Below, piece by piece: positions 24,588-34,074 of a stretch of DNA of 64,000 bases. Both the position numbers and the translations under genes were made by a program. This DNA is from Hyunsoonleella aestuarii (GTDB lineage: Bacteria; Bacteroidota; Bacteroidia; Flavobacteriales; Flavobacteriaceae): positions 1-64,000 of the forward strand of contig NZ_VAWB01000001.1 in assembly GCF_006148925.1 (NCBI RefSeq), given 5' to 3'. Positions within the stretch are counted from its first letter, which is position 1, and each line of letters starts with the position of its first letter. The notes beneath the pieces were generated by a model, which searched no databases, had not been told where the DNA came from, and saw nothing but the letters and a program-made list of their open reading frames with translations.

Positions 24588-25979
24588 CTAGCTACTTGTA
24601 ACGAGTGCTTTTGTTTTAATTAATTTATTAGTTAAATAATTGAAACGAATATACAATAAAATAGCAGCTGTAGATAAACCTGCCAAAAGCCCTAACCAAA
24701 TACCGAAGCTACCATAGGCATCTTCCTTTCCTAAAAACCAGCTTACAGGAAAACCTATAAGCCAGTATGAAATAAATGTAATAATAGTTGGTATTTTAAC
24801 ATCTTGTAAACCTCTTAAAGCACCTAATACTATGACCTGAATACTATCACTTATCTGAAAAATAGCGGCTGCTAATAATAAATTTGAAGCAATTTGAACA
24901 ACTTCTTTGTTATCTATAAAATTTTCTACATCGTCAAAATCTACATATATTTTTGGCAAAACATTGTGTAATAATAAGAAGGTTAAGGCAAACACACAGG
25001 CAAACAAAATGCCCATTAGAAATAAGGAAAAAGCAATTCTTCTCAACTCAAAAATCTTTTGTAAACCTTTCTGGTTACCTACTCTAATCATTGAAGCTAC
25101 ACTAAGACCCATTGCAACCATAAATGTCATGGAAGATAAGTTTAAAGCTATTTGATTTGCAGCCTGTGGATTTTTACCCAAAAGACCACTTAACCAAATG
25201 GCAGCCGTAAAAATGGCCACTTCAAAAAACATTTGCATAGCACTAGGTGCTCCAAGATTAATTATCTTTTTTAGCATTAACTTATCTAAAACAAAGAACT
25301 TAATATTAGTCACAAATCCTTTCGACTTCTCTTTATTCTTAAGCAAATACCAGAGGTAGCCCACCATGATAAAGCGCGATATTAAAGTCCCATATGCAGC
25401 ACCTACGATTCCCAGTTGAGGAAAACCAAATTTTCCAAAAATTAAAACATAGTTTAAAACAATGTTTACGATGTTTGCTAATATAGTAGCATACATAGGA
25501 TGTTTAGTCATTGACAAACCATCACTAAATTGCTTAAAGCCTTGAAAAATAATTAGAGGAATTAATGAAAAAGCTACTAAGTCTAAATATGGAATAGCAA
25601 GTAAAACAACCTCTTCTGGTTGTTTCATAAAATACATTAACGGTTTTGCAAAAAAGACCAACAAGAACAGTAAAACACCTAATAACGTACAGAGAAATAA
25701 CCCATGTTTAAAAGAAGATTTTCCTTTTATGAAATTTTGTTCAGAATCTGCTTCTGCAATTAATGGTGTAATAGCTGTAGAGAATCCTATTCCTAAAGAC
25801 ATAGCAATGAACATAAAACTATTACCCAGAGAGACAGCAGCCAATTCTGCAGTTCCTAACTGTCCAACCATAATATTATCGACGAAACTCACAAAAGTAT
25901 GCCCCAACATACCTAGCATTACAGGCGCGGCTAACTTCCAATTGTATTTAAATTCCTTAGTATAAATCGATAACTGCAT
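24588..25979 (-). CDS. MATE family multidrug/sodium antiporter
   Basis: 463 aa inner-membrane transporter with about twelve hydrophobic helices in two homologous halves. The N-terminal segment PVMLGMLGHTFVSFVDNIMVGQLG is the MATE signature. The second half repeats it around INLGAPSAMQMFFEVAIF. It exports cationic drugs or metabolites in exchange for Na+ or H+; the substrate is unknown. It has its own -7 box (25984-25991) placed 4 bases before the start codon. Confidence 0.93.
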   Translation of the reverse strand: MQLSIYTKEFKYNWKLAAPVMLGMLGHTFVSFVDNIMVGQLGTAELAAVSLGNSFMFIAMSLGIGFSTAITPLIAEADSEQNFIKGKSSFKHGLFLCTLLGVLLFLLVFFAKPLMYFMKQPEEVVLLAIPYLDLVAFSLIPLIIFQGFKQFSDGLSMTKHPMYATILANIVNIVLNYVLIFGKFGFPQLGIVGAAYGTLISRFIMVGYLWYLLKNKEKSKGFVTNIKFFVLDKLMLKKIINLGAPSAMQMFFEVAIFTAAIWLSGLLGKNPQAANQIALNLSSMTFMVAMGLSVASMIRVGNQKGLQKIFELRRIAFSLFLMGILFACVFALTFLLLHNVLPKIYVDFDDVENFIDNKEVVQIASNLLLAAAIFQISDSIQVIVLGALRGLQDVKIPTIITFISYWLIGFPVSWFLGKEDAYGSFGIWLGLLAGLSTAAILLYIRFNYLTNKLIKTKALVTSS

Positions 25980-25983
25980 GCCA

Positions 25984-25991
25984 CAAAAGTA
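25984..25991 (-). promoter_or_regulatory. Candidate -7 box of the MATE gene
   Basis: The minus strand reads TACTTTTG, an exact TAnnTTTG match, ending 4 bases before the ATG. A transcript from it would be leaderless or nearly so. Confidence 0.5.
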
Positions 25992-26109
25992 GTCTTTAGG
26001 TTTAGACTAATTAATACTTCCTAATAATTTTAATTAATAATGAGATTAACAAATTAACAATTGTTAATAAATCTTTATAAACCTCATAAAATCAAGCTCT
26101 TATTTTTAT

Positions 26110-26263
26110 TACTTTTGAAATTCCTGAGGTCCTTTTAGGATTTGAATTAAATAGGTACTAAAATATATAGAAACATTTGGCTTTTATTTTATAGGGATTA
26201 AAAATATACTACAGCTCATAAGTTTCAATATTAAAAAGGGGAAAATTAATTTTCCCCTTTTTT
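26110..26263 (+). ncRNA. Candidate small RNA with its own terminator
   Basis: The 359-base gap between the MATE gene and the PD40 gene has no open reading frame of note. It holds a TACTTTTG box (26110-26117), a 5' hairpin (AAAT-T-CCT / AGGATTT, 26118-26143) and a perfect terminator palindrome with U-run (26233-26263). No annotated gene ends at this terminator on either strand, so an RNA of about 140 bases starting near 26120 is the simplest explanation. No -33 element was found and I recognise no known RNA family. Confidence 0.4.
26233..26263 (+). terminator. Orphan intrinsic terminator
   Basis: Perfect palindrome AAAAAGGGGAAAATTA / ATTTTCCCCTTTTT followed by T residues. It lies 75 bases before the PD40 gene start and belongs to no called gene. 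Confidence 0.75.
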
Positions 26264-26338
26264 AGTTCCATAGATTAACATTCTATTCACATAAAAACAT
26301 CTAAAGCTTTATTATATTGTTCTTAAATTCAATCTATA

Positions 26339-27280
26339 ATGCGCTATATATTAATTTTTTTGATGCTCGTTAATAGTTATTCTATTGAATCTCAAAACGA
26401 AGTATCCCCTTTTATTCCTGAAATAGTTAAAAAGTTTCCAAACGTTAGAGATATTACCATTTCTCCTAATGGTGATGAAATTATGTTTACCGCTCAAAAC
26501 ATCATGGGTACGATTTCAACCATTATACATGTTAAAAAAGACCACGATGGTTTTAAGAACCCAAAAGTTGCTTCATTCTCTGGAAAGTTTTTCGATTTAG
26601 AACCTTTCTTTTCTCATGATGGGCTAAAGCTATATTTTGTCTCAACACGTCCTCTTGACGGCTCAATTAATAAAGCTAAAGATTTTGATATTTGGTATGT
26701 GGAAAGACAAACAATTAGTAGTAATTGGTCGGAGGCTAAGAACATGGGTAATCCAATAAACACTGAACATGGTGAATTTTATCCATCTATTGCCAAAAAT
26801 GGAAATTTTTATTTTACTAGAGATAATCCCAAATTAAAACGGAAGGATGATATTTATTTGAGTAAGTATATAAATGGAATTTTAACCGAACCCAAAGCAT
26901 TACCTAATATCATAAATTCTGATGGATATGAATATAACGCCTTTATTTCACCTGACGAATCGTTCTTAATCTATGGTTGTTATAATCGAAAAGATGGTCT
27001 GGGTAGTGGCGATTTATACATTAGCTTTAATACTAAAGATGGGTGGACAGAAGCAAAAAACTTAGGCAACAAAATAAATTCAACCAAAATGGATTATTGT
27101 CCTTTTGTTGACTTTAAAACGAATACATTGTATTATACGAGTAAACAGGACAACTCAAAAACCGTATTTAAAAATCCCTTAACTATAGAAACTTTGCTTA
27201 ATGAATTTAATAAATATGATAACGGTTTAAGCAGATTATATAAGATAAAACTTGATAAAACTACTACCGGAAAATTATAG
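26339..27280 (+). CDS. PD40/WD40-like beta-propeller exported protein
   Basis: 313 aa. It has a short signal peptide (1-18) and then repeated PD40 (TolB-type) propeller blades. These show as repeats of the form (I/F)SPNGDEIMFTA, FFSHDGLKLYFVSTR, IAKNGNFYFTR, ISPDESFLIYG and VDFKTNTLYYTSK. It probably binds a ligand or partner in the periplasm. No catalytic domain is present. It is preceded by the orphan terminator and overlaps the convergent flavin oxidoreductase gene by 6 bases. Confidence 0.83.
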   Translation: MRYILIFLMLVNSYSIESQNEVSPFIPEIVKKFPNVRDITISPNGDEIMFTAQNIMGTISTIIHVKKDHDGFKNPKVASFSGKFFDLEPFFSHDGLKLYFVSTRPLDGSINKAKDFDIWYVERQTISSNWSEAKNMGNPINTEHGEFYPSIAKNGNFYFTRDNPKLKRKDDIYLSKYINGILTEPKALPNIINSDGYEYNAFISPDESFLIYGCYNRKDGLGSGDLYISFNTKDGWTEAKNLGNKINSTKMDYCPFVDFKTNTLYYTSKQDNSKTVFKNPLTIETLLNEFNKYDNGLSRLYKIKLDKTTTGKL

Positions 27281-28216
27281 CTTACTCAGGTTTTTCTTGG
27301 CTAGTTCATATTCGGTTACTATATCTTCCACAATTTTTGAAACTGACTTAATATCATGAATGAGTCCAGAAATTTGTCCAATCTCTAGTTCTCCTTCATA
27401 TAAATCACCCTCAAACATACCTTTTTTAGCACGTGCTCTTCCCAGCAGATTTTTTAAATCTTCAATAGTCGGGGACTTTTTGTAAAGCTCTTGAACTTGC
27501 CTGAAAAAATCATTCTTCAATAGCCTTACTGGAGCAAGCTCTTTTAAAGTTAGTTGCGTATCACCTTCCTTAGCATTTACAACTGCATTTTTAAATGCTT
27601 CATGTGCAGAGCTTTCTTTACTTGCCACAAACCTACTACCAATTTGAACACCATCTGCACCTAAAACCATGGTAGCCAGCATGGCTCTTCCTGTGGCAAT
27701 ACCTCCCGCCGCAATTAAAGGAATACTAATTTGTTCTTTAACGATTGGAACAAGTGTTAATGTAGTAGTTTCATCCCTTCCGTTATGGCCTCCAGCTTCA
27801 AAACCTTCAGCTACTATAGCATCAACCCCAGCTTCTTGCGCTTTTAAAGCAAACTTTAAACTACTTACTACATGAACAACCGTTATACCTTTTTCTTTTA
27901 ACCATGTTGTCCAAGTCTTTGGATTACCGGCAGAGGTAAAAACAATTTTCACCTCTTCTTCTACTATTATATCCATAATATCATTAATATTTGGATACAA
28001 CATAGGAACGTTAACTCCAAAAGGTCTATTAGTTGCTTTTTTACATTTTTGGATATGCTCACGCAGTACTTCGGGATACATTGAACCGGCTCCAATTAAA
28101 CCCAAAATACCAGAGTTACTAGCAGCCGAAGCCAATCGCCAACCACTATTCCAAACCATACCAGCTTGAATAATAGGATATTTAATATTGAAAAGTTTAG
28201 TGATTCTATTGGTCAT
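27275..28216 (-). CDS. Nitronate monooxygenase/FabK-like flavin oxidoreductase
   Basis: 313 aa TIM-barrel FMN enzyme of the nitronate monooxygenase superfamily. It starts KYPIIQAGMVWNSGWRLASA. It has the FMN/phosphate-binding segments GFEAGGHNGRDE (with the usual catalytic-site His), IAAGGIATGRAML and GADGVQIGSRF. Related enzymes oxidise nitronates or reduce enoyl-ACP (FabK). Which one this is cannot be decided from sequence alone. It is 9 bases downstream of mnmA and likely cotranscribed. Confidence 0.88.
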   Translation of the reverse strand: MTNRITKLFNIKYPIIQAGMVWNSGWRLASAASNSGILGLIGAGSMYPEVLREHIQKCKKATNRPFGVNVPMLYPNINDIMDIIVEEEVKIVFTSAGNPKTWTTWLKEKGITVVHVVSSLKFALKAQEAGVDAIVAEGFEAGGHNGRDETTTLTLVPIVKEQISIPLIAAGGIATGRAMLATMVLGADGVQIGSRFVASKESSAHEAFKNAVVNAKEGDTQLTLKELAPVRLLKNDFFRQVQELYKKSPTIEDLKNLLGRARAKKGMFEGDLYEGELEIGQISGLIHDIKSVSKIVEDIVTEYELAKKNLSKL

Positions 28217-28225
28217 AAAACCAAA

Positions 28226-29413
28226 TTAAGAAATAACGCCAGAACCCACAAGTTCATCGTCAATATACCATGCAACAAATTGTCCTTCTGTAATAGCTGA
28301 CTGAAAATTGTCGAACTTCACATATAAACCAGATTCAACTTTATAAATCGTAGCATTTTCTAATGGTTGTCTATAGCGTATTCTAGCTTTTACTTCCATT
28401 CTTTCATCCGTGGATAAGGCCAAATCCTCACGAATCCAATGTAATTCATCATTAGTGACAAACAAAGCCTTTTTTAATAACCCAGGGTGATCTTTTCCTT
28501 GACCTGTATAAATAACATTATGATAAACATCTGTATCTATTACAAATAAAGGTTCTGCTGTACCTCCTACTGCTAATCCCTTACGTTGACCTTTTGTAAA
28601 ATAATGCGCCCCTTGGTGTTTTCCAACTACCCTTCCATGGTCGACATTATAATCAATTTTTCTAGACAAATATCTTAGCTTTTCCTCTTCAGAATCGAAT
28701 TTAAGAATTTGCTCGTTAAAAATGGATTCATCTTTTGAAACCTCAACAATAACACCTTCTTTAGGCTTTAGTTGCTGCTGAAGGAAATCTGGTAATTTTA
28801 CTTTCCCAATAAAACAAAGCCCTTGAGAGTCTTTTTTTTCAGCGGTGACTAAATCAAGTTCTGTTGCTATTTTACGCACTTCTGGCTTAGTTAACTCTCC
28901 TATAGGAAATAGTGATTTTGATAACTGTTCTTGAGATAACTGACATAAAAAGTAAGACTGATCTTTGTTATTATCCAATCCCGATAATAATTGATAGACT
29001 TCTTTTCCGTCCTTTATAATGGTACCTTTTCTACAATAGTGTCCAGTAGCAACATAGTCTGCTCCCAACTCCATTGCAATTTTCATAAACACATCAAACT
29101 TTATCTCGCGATTACACAAAATATCTGGATTAGGTGTTCTTCCTTTCTCATATTCATTAAACATGTAATCAACAATGCGTTCTTTATATTGTTCGCTTAA
29201 ATCTACCGTTTGGAAAGGAATTCCTAATTTTTCCGCAACGAGCATGGCATCATTACTATCATCTAACCATGGACATTCATTCGATATAGTCACCGAATCA
29301 TCATGCCAGTTTTTCATAAATAGCCCAATAACCTCAAAACCTTGCTTCTTTAATAAATAAGCAGCAACGCTAGAATCGACACCTCCAGAAAGTCCAATAA
29401 TAACTCGTTTCAT
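28226..29413 (-). CDS. mnmA: tRNA-specific 2-thiouridylase MnmA
   Basis: 395 aa. It transfers sulfur to U34 of Lys, Glu and Gln tRNAs. The PP-loop is GLSGGVDSS at 8-16. The two catalytic cysteines are C100 (NPDILCN) and C200 (GLCFIG). The segment [11 protein letters not shown] and the C-terminal beta-barrel domains are complete and of normal length. A TATCTTTG box lies 18 bases upstream of the start. It heads an operon with the flavin oxidoreductase gene. Confidence 0.96.
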   Translation of the reverse strand: MKRVIIGLSGGVDSSVAAYLLKKQGFEVIGLFMKNWHDDSVTISNECPWLDDSNDAMLVAEKLGIPFQTVDLSEQYKERIVDYMFNEYEKGRTPNPDILCNREIKFDVFMKIAMELGADYVATGHYCRKGTIIKDGKEVYQLLSGLDNNKDQSYFLCQLSQEQLSKSLFPIGELTKPEVRKIATELDLVTAEKKDSQGLCFIGKVKLPDFLQQQLKPKEGVIVEVSKDESIFNEQILKFDSEEEKLRYLSRKIDYNVDHGRVVGKHQGAHYFTKGQRKGLAVGGTAEPLFVIDTDVYHNVIYTGQGKDHPGLLKKALFVTNDELHWIREDLALSTDERMEVKARIRYRQPLENATIYKVESGLYVKFDNFQSAITEGQFVAWYIDDELVGSGVIS

Positions 29414-29430
29414 TACAAATAATTAGTCTG

Positions 29431-29438
29431 CAAAGATA
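29431..29438 (-). promoter_or_regulatory. Candidate -7 box of mnmA
   Basis: The minus strand reads TATCTTTG (TAnnTTTG), giving a predicted leader of roughly 10 bases. Confidence 0.45.
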
Positions 29439-29532
29439 CATATAAATGCTCGTTTTAAAAGTGAATTTATTTAGGTAGAATATCGACGAAAACTATTTTT
29501 GTTTAATATTTTTTGATTTTTATTGAACAAAA

Positions 29533-29565
29533 TTTGGATTATTGTTTAATTTTTTACTACTTTTG
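29533..29565 (+). promoter_or_regulatory. Promoter of the fasciclin lipoprotein gene
   Basis: TTTG (29533-29536), 21 bases, TACTTTTG (29558-29565). This matches both elements of the Bacteroidota housekeeping promoter at an accepted spacing. The leader to the ATG would be about 25 bases. Confidence 0.6.
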
Positions 29566-29596
29566 TTAAACAAAATAAAACTAAAAAAATATTAGT

Positions 29597-30982
29597 ATGA
29601 AAAATTTCACAAAGATTACCAAATTATTTTTCCTTTTGGCAGGATTAATATTCATCGTTTCATGTAGTGATGATGACGATAACACAATTATGATTCCAGA
29701 ACCAACAAATAATATTGTAGAGCTGGCGCAATCAACACCAGAATTATCAGATTTAGTTAGAGCTTTAGAAAAATTTCCAGATTTGGTAGAATTATTAAGT
29801 AATGATGGTACTTTTACTGTTTTTGCTCCAACTAATGATGCCTTTGATGCATTATTAGATGTAGTTGGGCAAGGTGATATTGATGATCTTCCAGAAGCTG
29901 TGTTGAAAAACGTGTTACAATATCATGTTTTTGTCGATGCTGCTGTTGAAGCTAGTGCTGTAACAACTGGTTCAATTACCATGGCCAATGGAGAATCTGC
30001 TGCTTTAGTGTCCGATAGCAATGGTGTTTCTGCCCAGGGAGCTCAAGTTATTTTACCAGATGTATTAGGATCAAATGGTATAGTACATGTTATTAATAAC
30101 GTAATGGTACCTCCTTCGATTTTACCAATTGTAGGAACAATTGTAGCTCCAGCTTATTTTAATAGAGAATTTACCACGTTAATAGCAGCGGTACAAGCAG
30201 CTGACCCAGGTATATTAGATCTTTTATTAAGCAATGGACCAAATGATAATGGTTTAACGTTGTTTGCTCCAACAAACGACGCCTTTACAGCTGCTGGAAT
30301 TACGGATGTTAATGGCGCCGATGCCATTCTTGCATATCATGTAATAGATGGTACCATAATGAAAGATATGTTACCTACTTCAGGTATTGCTGCAACAGAA
30401 GTTCCTACATTAGGAGGAAATATTTACGTAACAAATAATGGAGGTGATGTTTCAATAAACGGTTCAACGACTGTGACTGCAACAAACATCCCTGGATCAA
30501 ACGGTGTTGTTCATGTAATTAACAGAACTTTAGTTCCACCAACTCAAGATATAGTTGATATTGTTAGTGAATTTGCAGGAGCTAGTACACCAGAGTTTAC
30601 ATTACTTGCAGCTGCATTAACAAAAGCAGGATTAATTGGCACTTTACAGGGAGATGGACCGTTTACAGTATTTGCACCTACAGATGCCGCTTTCCTTGCC
30701 GCTGGAGTAAATCAAGCATTTATTGATGCCGCAGCTCCTGCTGATTTAATTCCTATTTTAACACACCACGTAGTAGAACCAAGTGTATATGTATTCTCTA
30801 GTGATGTGGCTGATGGTCTTGTACCAATGTTAAATGGAACAGATGTTACTATATCCGGTTTAACTATACTAGATGGAGGAGGAAATACTCCACCGGCAAA
30901 TTTAGTGCCTAGCTTACTTGATGTTCATGCAACTAATGGTGTTATACATGTAATTGATAAAGTATTACTTCCAACTAGTTAA
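29597..30982 (+). CDS. Lipoprotein with three fasciclin (FAS1) domains
   Basis: 461 aa. The lipobox FIVSC gives Cys23, followed by SDDDD, a strongly acidic start that fits surface export. Three FAS1 domains follow (about 38-172, 180-313, 320-460). Each carries FTVFAPTNDAF or LTLFAPTNDAF or FTVFAPTDAAF near its start and NGVVHVI or NGVIHVI near its end. FAS1 domains mediate cell adhesion or polysaccharide attachment. The promoter and 3' terminator make it a single-gene unit. Confidence 0.93.
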   Translation: MKNFTKITKLFFLLAGLIFIVSCSDDDDNTIMIPEPTNNIVELAQSTPELSDLVRALEKFPDLVELLSNDGTFTVFAPTNDAFDALLDVVGQGDIDDLPEAVLKNVLQYHVFVDAAVEASAVTTGSITMANGESAALVSDSNGVSAQGAQVILPDVLGSNGIVHVINNVMVPPSILPIVGTIVAPAYFNREFTTLIAAVQAADPGILDLLLSNGPNDNGLTLFAPTNDAFTAAGITDVNGADAILAYHVIDGTIMKDMLPTSGIAATEVPTLGGNIYVTNNGGDVSINGSTTVTATNIPGSNGVVHVINRTLVPPTQDIVDIVSEFAGASTPEFTLLAAALTKAGLIGTLQGDGPFTVFAPTDAAFLAAGVNQAFIDAAAPADLIPILTHHVVEPSVYVFSSDVADGLVPMLNGTDVTISGLTILDGGGNTPPANLVPSLLDVHATNGVIHVIDKVLLPTS

Positions 30983-31034
30983 TAATTTAGTTTGGTTTGT
31001 TGATTGTAGACAATATTAAAATTGTCTATGAAAA

Positions 31035-31068
31035 AGAGGCTCCTCAACTTAGTTGAGGGGCTTTTTTT
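31035..31068. terminator. Bidirectional terminator between FAS1 and YwqK genes
   Basis: Stem GCTCCTCAACT / AGTTGAGGGGC with U-runs on both strands. It overlaps the last six codons of the minus-strand YwqK-type gene, whose stop codon (31049-31051) lies in the hairpin loop. Confidence 0.85.
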
Positions 31069-31783
31069 GTGGATTCTTAATATACTTGTCTTCTTTTTTT
31101 ATATACTTTGGCACATAAGTTAAGTCTTTTTTATCTGCTAGTTTACCATTTTCATAAAATTTCCAAACCCCATCTTTCTTTCCATTTTTATAATTTCCCT
31201 CAGTTATTAATTCCCCCTTTGGATTGTAATATTTAGAGATCCCGTGTAGTTCGTCATTTGAATAATTGAACTCTTTTAGAATAGATTCATTCTCGGTATA
31301 CCAGATAGAAAGGCCATCTAACTTTCCATGAGAGTAGTTCTGCTTTTCTGCAATCTTTCCGCTTTTATAATAAACCAATCGCTCTCCATGCAAATTCCCA
31401 TTATCATCATAGTGCTCTTGAATCAATAGCTTTTTGTCTTTACCTTGATAATAATTCCAGGTTCCTAAATACAATTTACCCCGCATAGAACCTTCACTTA
31501 TTAATCTTCCATCAGAGTCAAAAAATTTAACGGTCACAGAATTGTTATTGTTAAACTGCTTTGTCGCAGCTAAAACACTTTTACTTCCTTCAATCTTATA
31601 AAATTTAAAAAGACCTATTTCTTTTCCATGATCAAATTCGCCTTCGTACCGAGGTAGATTTGTTCCTTCAAAATTCTTCTTCCATATACCATGTCGTTTA
31701 CCATTTGTATCAAACTGATTAATATCTTGTGCATGAATAAAAGTTCCTAAAAACGCGTATACAACTAAGTGAATAAATTTCAT
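31049..31783 (-). CDS. YwqK/MORN-repeat exported protein
   Basis: 244 aa with a signal peptide (1-18, ending FIHAQ). Repeated MORN-like units of about 23 residues follow, of the type YDDNGNLHGERLVYYKSGKIAEKQNYSHGKLDG and YKNGKKDGVWKFYENGKL (written here in part only). The family is often labelled a YwqK antitoxin, but in Bacteroidota such proteins are exported and no toxin gene is adjacent, so that label should not be used. Function unknown. The C-terminus is encoded inside a terminator stem. Confidence 0.82.
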   Translation of the reverse strand: MKFIHLVVYAFLGTFIHAQDINQFDTNGKRHGIWKKNFEGTNLPRYEGEFDHGKEIGLFKFYKIEGSKSVLAATKQFNNNNSVTVKFFDSDGRLISEGSMRGKLYLGTWNYYQGKDKKLLIQEHYDDNGNLHGERLVYYKSGKIAEKQNYSHGKLDGLSIWYTENESILKEFNYSNDELHGISKYYNPKGELITEGNYKNGKKDGVWKFYENGKLADKKDLTYVPKYIKKEDKYIKNPQKKPLN

Positions 31784-31897
31784 TTTAATATATTTTAAAA
31801 TAACCTTGACTTTTCTAAATCTTATAAAACCAATACTAACAAGGGTTCGATATAACGATAAAAATAATCAACTAAAAATCAATAAATTATCTTTTGA

Positions 31898-31970
31898 TGT
31901 CAGGTTGAGCGTAGTCGAAACCTATTAATTTATCGATTTTCAAGACCTTTCGACTGCGCTCAAGGTGACA
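31898..31970. repeat. REP-like imperfect inverted repeat
   Basis: The left arm TGTCAGGTTGAGCGTAGTCG (continuing AAACC) and the right arm (on the minus strand TGTCACCTTGAGCGCAGTCG, continuing AAAGG) form a 73-base imperfect palindrome around an AT-rich centre. Sequences of this type are dispersed in intergenic gaps of many flavobacterial genomes. A single arm occurs at 8957-8985. Confidence 0.75.
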
Positions 31971-32074
31971 AATATTAATATTATTAGCTTTTATGCTCAA
32001 AATTGAATTGCTTTTATGTCGAACTCTCGTTAATACTATTTGAAACGTTTATATTAGTTTCAAATTGTATAACA

Positions 32075-32106
32075 AAAAAGCTGCCAAAATAAATTTTGGC
32101 AGCTTT
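32075..32106 (-). terminator. Terminator of yidC
   Basis: Stem AAAGCTGCCAAAAT / ATTTTGGCAGCTTT with U-run on the minus strand, 50 bases beyond the yidC stop codon. Confidence 0.85.
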
Positions 32107-32155
32107 AATTTTTAAATATACTTATCCATTTACGGACAGTAATAAGCGCATTTAA

Positions 32156-34054
32156 TTACTTGCGTTTTTGTTGTGCTTGTTTTTGTTTTTCTGCCTCTTC
32201 CATCATTTTCTTCATCTTTGCTTGAAAACGATTTTCTTTTTTAGGCTTCTTTTTATTTTCTTGTATTTGAGCATGAATCTTATCTTCATCAAGAATATAA
32301 TTCTTAATTACTAAAATTATCCCAATACTAATCACGTTTGAAATGAAGTAATATAAACTCAATCCAGATGCGTAATTATTAAAGAAAAACAGCATCATTA
32401 TTGGCGAGAAATACATCATGTATTTCATCATTTTAGCCATATCTGGCATACCTTCTTGTTGAGGCTGTGTGTTCATTTGTTGCCCAGTAGTTAATCGCAT
32501 GTAAAAGAATATAGCTATAGAAGCTAATATTGGAAACAAACTCACGTGATTTCCATAAAATGGTATGTTGAACGGTAAATTTGCTATGGTATCATATGAT
32601 GATAAATCGTCTACCCATAAAAAGGATTTCTGTCTTAAATCGAATGCCGATGGAAAAAACTGAAATAAAGCATAAAAAACTGGCAGCTGGATTAAGGCAG
32701 GCAAACAACCCGCTAAAGGACTAGCTCCTGCCTTGGTTTGCAATGCCATAGTTTCTTGTTGTGCCTTCATTTTGTTATCCTTGTACTTCTCACGAATAGC
32801 GTCTAATTCTGGCTTTAGAATTTTCATCTTTGCCTGAGACAAGAACTGTTTGTATTGCACAAAAGACAATAAAATCTTCACTAAAATTGTCATAACTACA
32901 ATAGCAATTCCATAAGGCATAAAACCACCTAAAAAACTAAATAATGGCATAAACACATAGCGGTTTATCCACCCAAAAATACCCCAACCAAAAGGAACAA
33001 TTTCATCTAAATTCCTGTTATAGCTGTTTAAAACTTTAAAATCACTTGGTCCATAGTACCAATCCATTGATTCATTTAACTCACCTCCCTGCAATTCTAG
33101 CGGAATTTTAGCAGCAAAATTTTTGGTGTAAACAGTATCGATAGTTTCATCTTCAACTAAATTGGTAGAGCTTATACGTGCTGTTTTAAATGCCTTGTCT
33201 GTTAATAAAACAGATGTAAAAAAATGTTGCTTATATCCAATCCAAGTAACATCTTCAATATCTTCCTCAGAATCACTTATACCTGTATAGTCATCCTTTC
33301 CTCCCTCATATTCGTAATGAATATCGGTATATCTATTTTCGTATGAAATACTTTTTGCGTGGCGATAACCTTTTAAATCCCAATCTAGATTAATGGCATT
33401 AGAACTATTAATCACATTACTTAAACCTTGCGATCGAACTGCAAAGTCAATCATGTAATCGTCTTTTTTTAACTCGTAACGGTATTCAAGAAACTTAGAC
33501 TCAGATACTTTTAGTTTCATAGAAACTATAGTATTGTCTCCATTCTTTGTAACATTTGGCTGGAATGGTAAGTCCTTAGTATTGCGAATTCGGCTATCGG
33601 TAGTTCCAAAATTAATATTGAAAGATGCGTTATTATCTTTAATTAAATAAATTGGAACAGAGTCATAATCCACAAACTTTTTTAGTCTCACTTCAGAAAG
33701 GTAACCTCCCTTATTACTAAACTTCAAGGCAAGTAAATCGGTTTCTACAATTGTTTCTTTATCGGTATCTTTTAAAACACTAAAAGCATAAGCAAAATCT
33801 CCATGTTTAGATTGTAATTTAGAAAGCCCCAGGGAATCGGTTCCCGCATCAATTGCAAAATCATCAGCCGTAGTAACTATGGTTTCTTTTTGCTCTTCAA
33901 CTTTTTTCTCTGCTTCAACTTGCTCTTGTTTAGCTTTTTCTTGAGCTTCTAACTCTTCTGGCGTTGGTTGATTTTGCCAAAGCATATACATTAAAATACC
34001 GAAAATAAGTATGAAACCTATTATCGAATTAATGTCTAATTTTTTTTCTTCCAT
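32156..34054 (-). CDS. yidC: Membrane protein insertase YidC
   Basis: 632 aa from the ATG at 34054 (MEEKKLDINSIIGFILIFG). A start at 34102 would add 16 residues encoded in a REP-like sequence. A first membrane helix and a Glu/Lys-rich linker (about 35-55) precede a large periplasmic P1 domain (about 65-350). The conserved insertase core of five helices follows from about 355 (MPYGIAIVVMTILVKI ... KAGASPLAGCLPALIQLPVFYALFQFFP). The C-terminal tail is basic. It inserts membrane proteins with Sec and the SRP/FtsY pathway. It is 73 bases downstream of pyrG. Confidence 0.97.
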   Translation of the reverse strand: MEEKKLDINSIIGFILIFGILMYMLWQNQPTPEELEAQEKAKQEQVEAEKKVEEQKETIVTTADDFAIDAGTDSLGLSKLQSKHGDFAYAFSVLKDTDKETIVETDLLALKFSNKGGYLSEVRLKKFVDYDSVPIYLIKDNNASFNINFGTTDSRIRNTKDLPFQPNVTKNGDNTIVSMKLKVSESKFLEYRYELKKDDYMIDFAVRSQGLSNVINSSNAINLDWDLKGYRHAKSISYENRYTDIHYEYEGGKDDYTGISDSEEDIEDVTWIGYKQHFFTSVLLTDKAFKTARISSTNLVEDETIDTVYTKNFAAKIPLELQGGELNESMDWYYGPSDFKVLNSYNRNLDEIVPFGWGIFGWINRYVFMPLFSFLGGFMPYGIAIVVMTILVKILLSFVQYKQFLSQAKMKILKPELDAIREKYKDNKMKAQQETMALQTKAGASPLAGCLPALIQLPVFYALFQFFPSAFDLRQKSFLWVDDLSSYDTIANLPFNIPFYGNHVSLFPILASIAIFFYMRLTTGQQMNTQPQQEGMPDMAKMMKYMMYFSPIMMLFFFNNYASGLSLYYFISNVISIGIILVIKNYILDEDKIHAQIQENKKKPKKENRFQAKMKKMMEEAEKQKQAQQKRK

Positions 34055-34074
34055 ATATCTTAACTGAAAATTAA

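Larger units (their letters stand above)
31784..32155. other. Gene-free gap with a REP-like element and the yidC terminator
   Basis: 372 bases with no open reading frame worth calling. It contains the inverted repeat at 31898-31970 and the terminator at 32075-32106. The rest is AT-rich sequence in which I see nothing else. Confidence 0.7.

Noticed and set aside
31049-31783. YwqK antitoxin of a toxin-antitoxin pair
   Set aside because: The protein has a signal peptide, consists of MORN-type repeats and has no small toxin-like gene beside it.
31898-31970. CRISPR-like or attachment-site repeat
   Set aside because: It is a single imperfect palindrome with no array spacing, no direct repeats and no integrase nearby.
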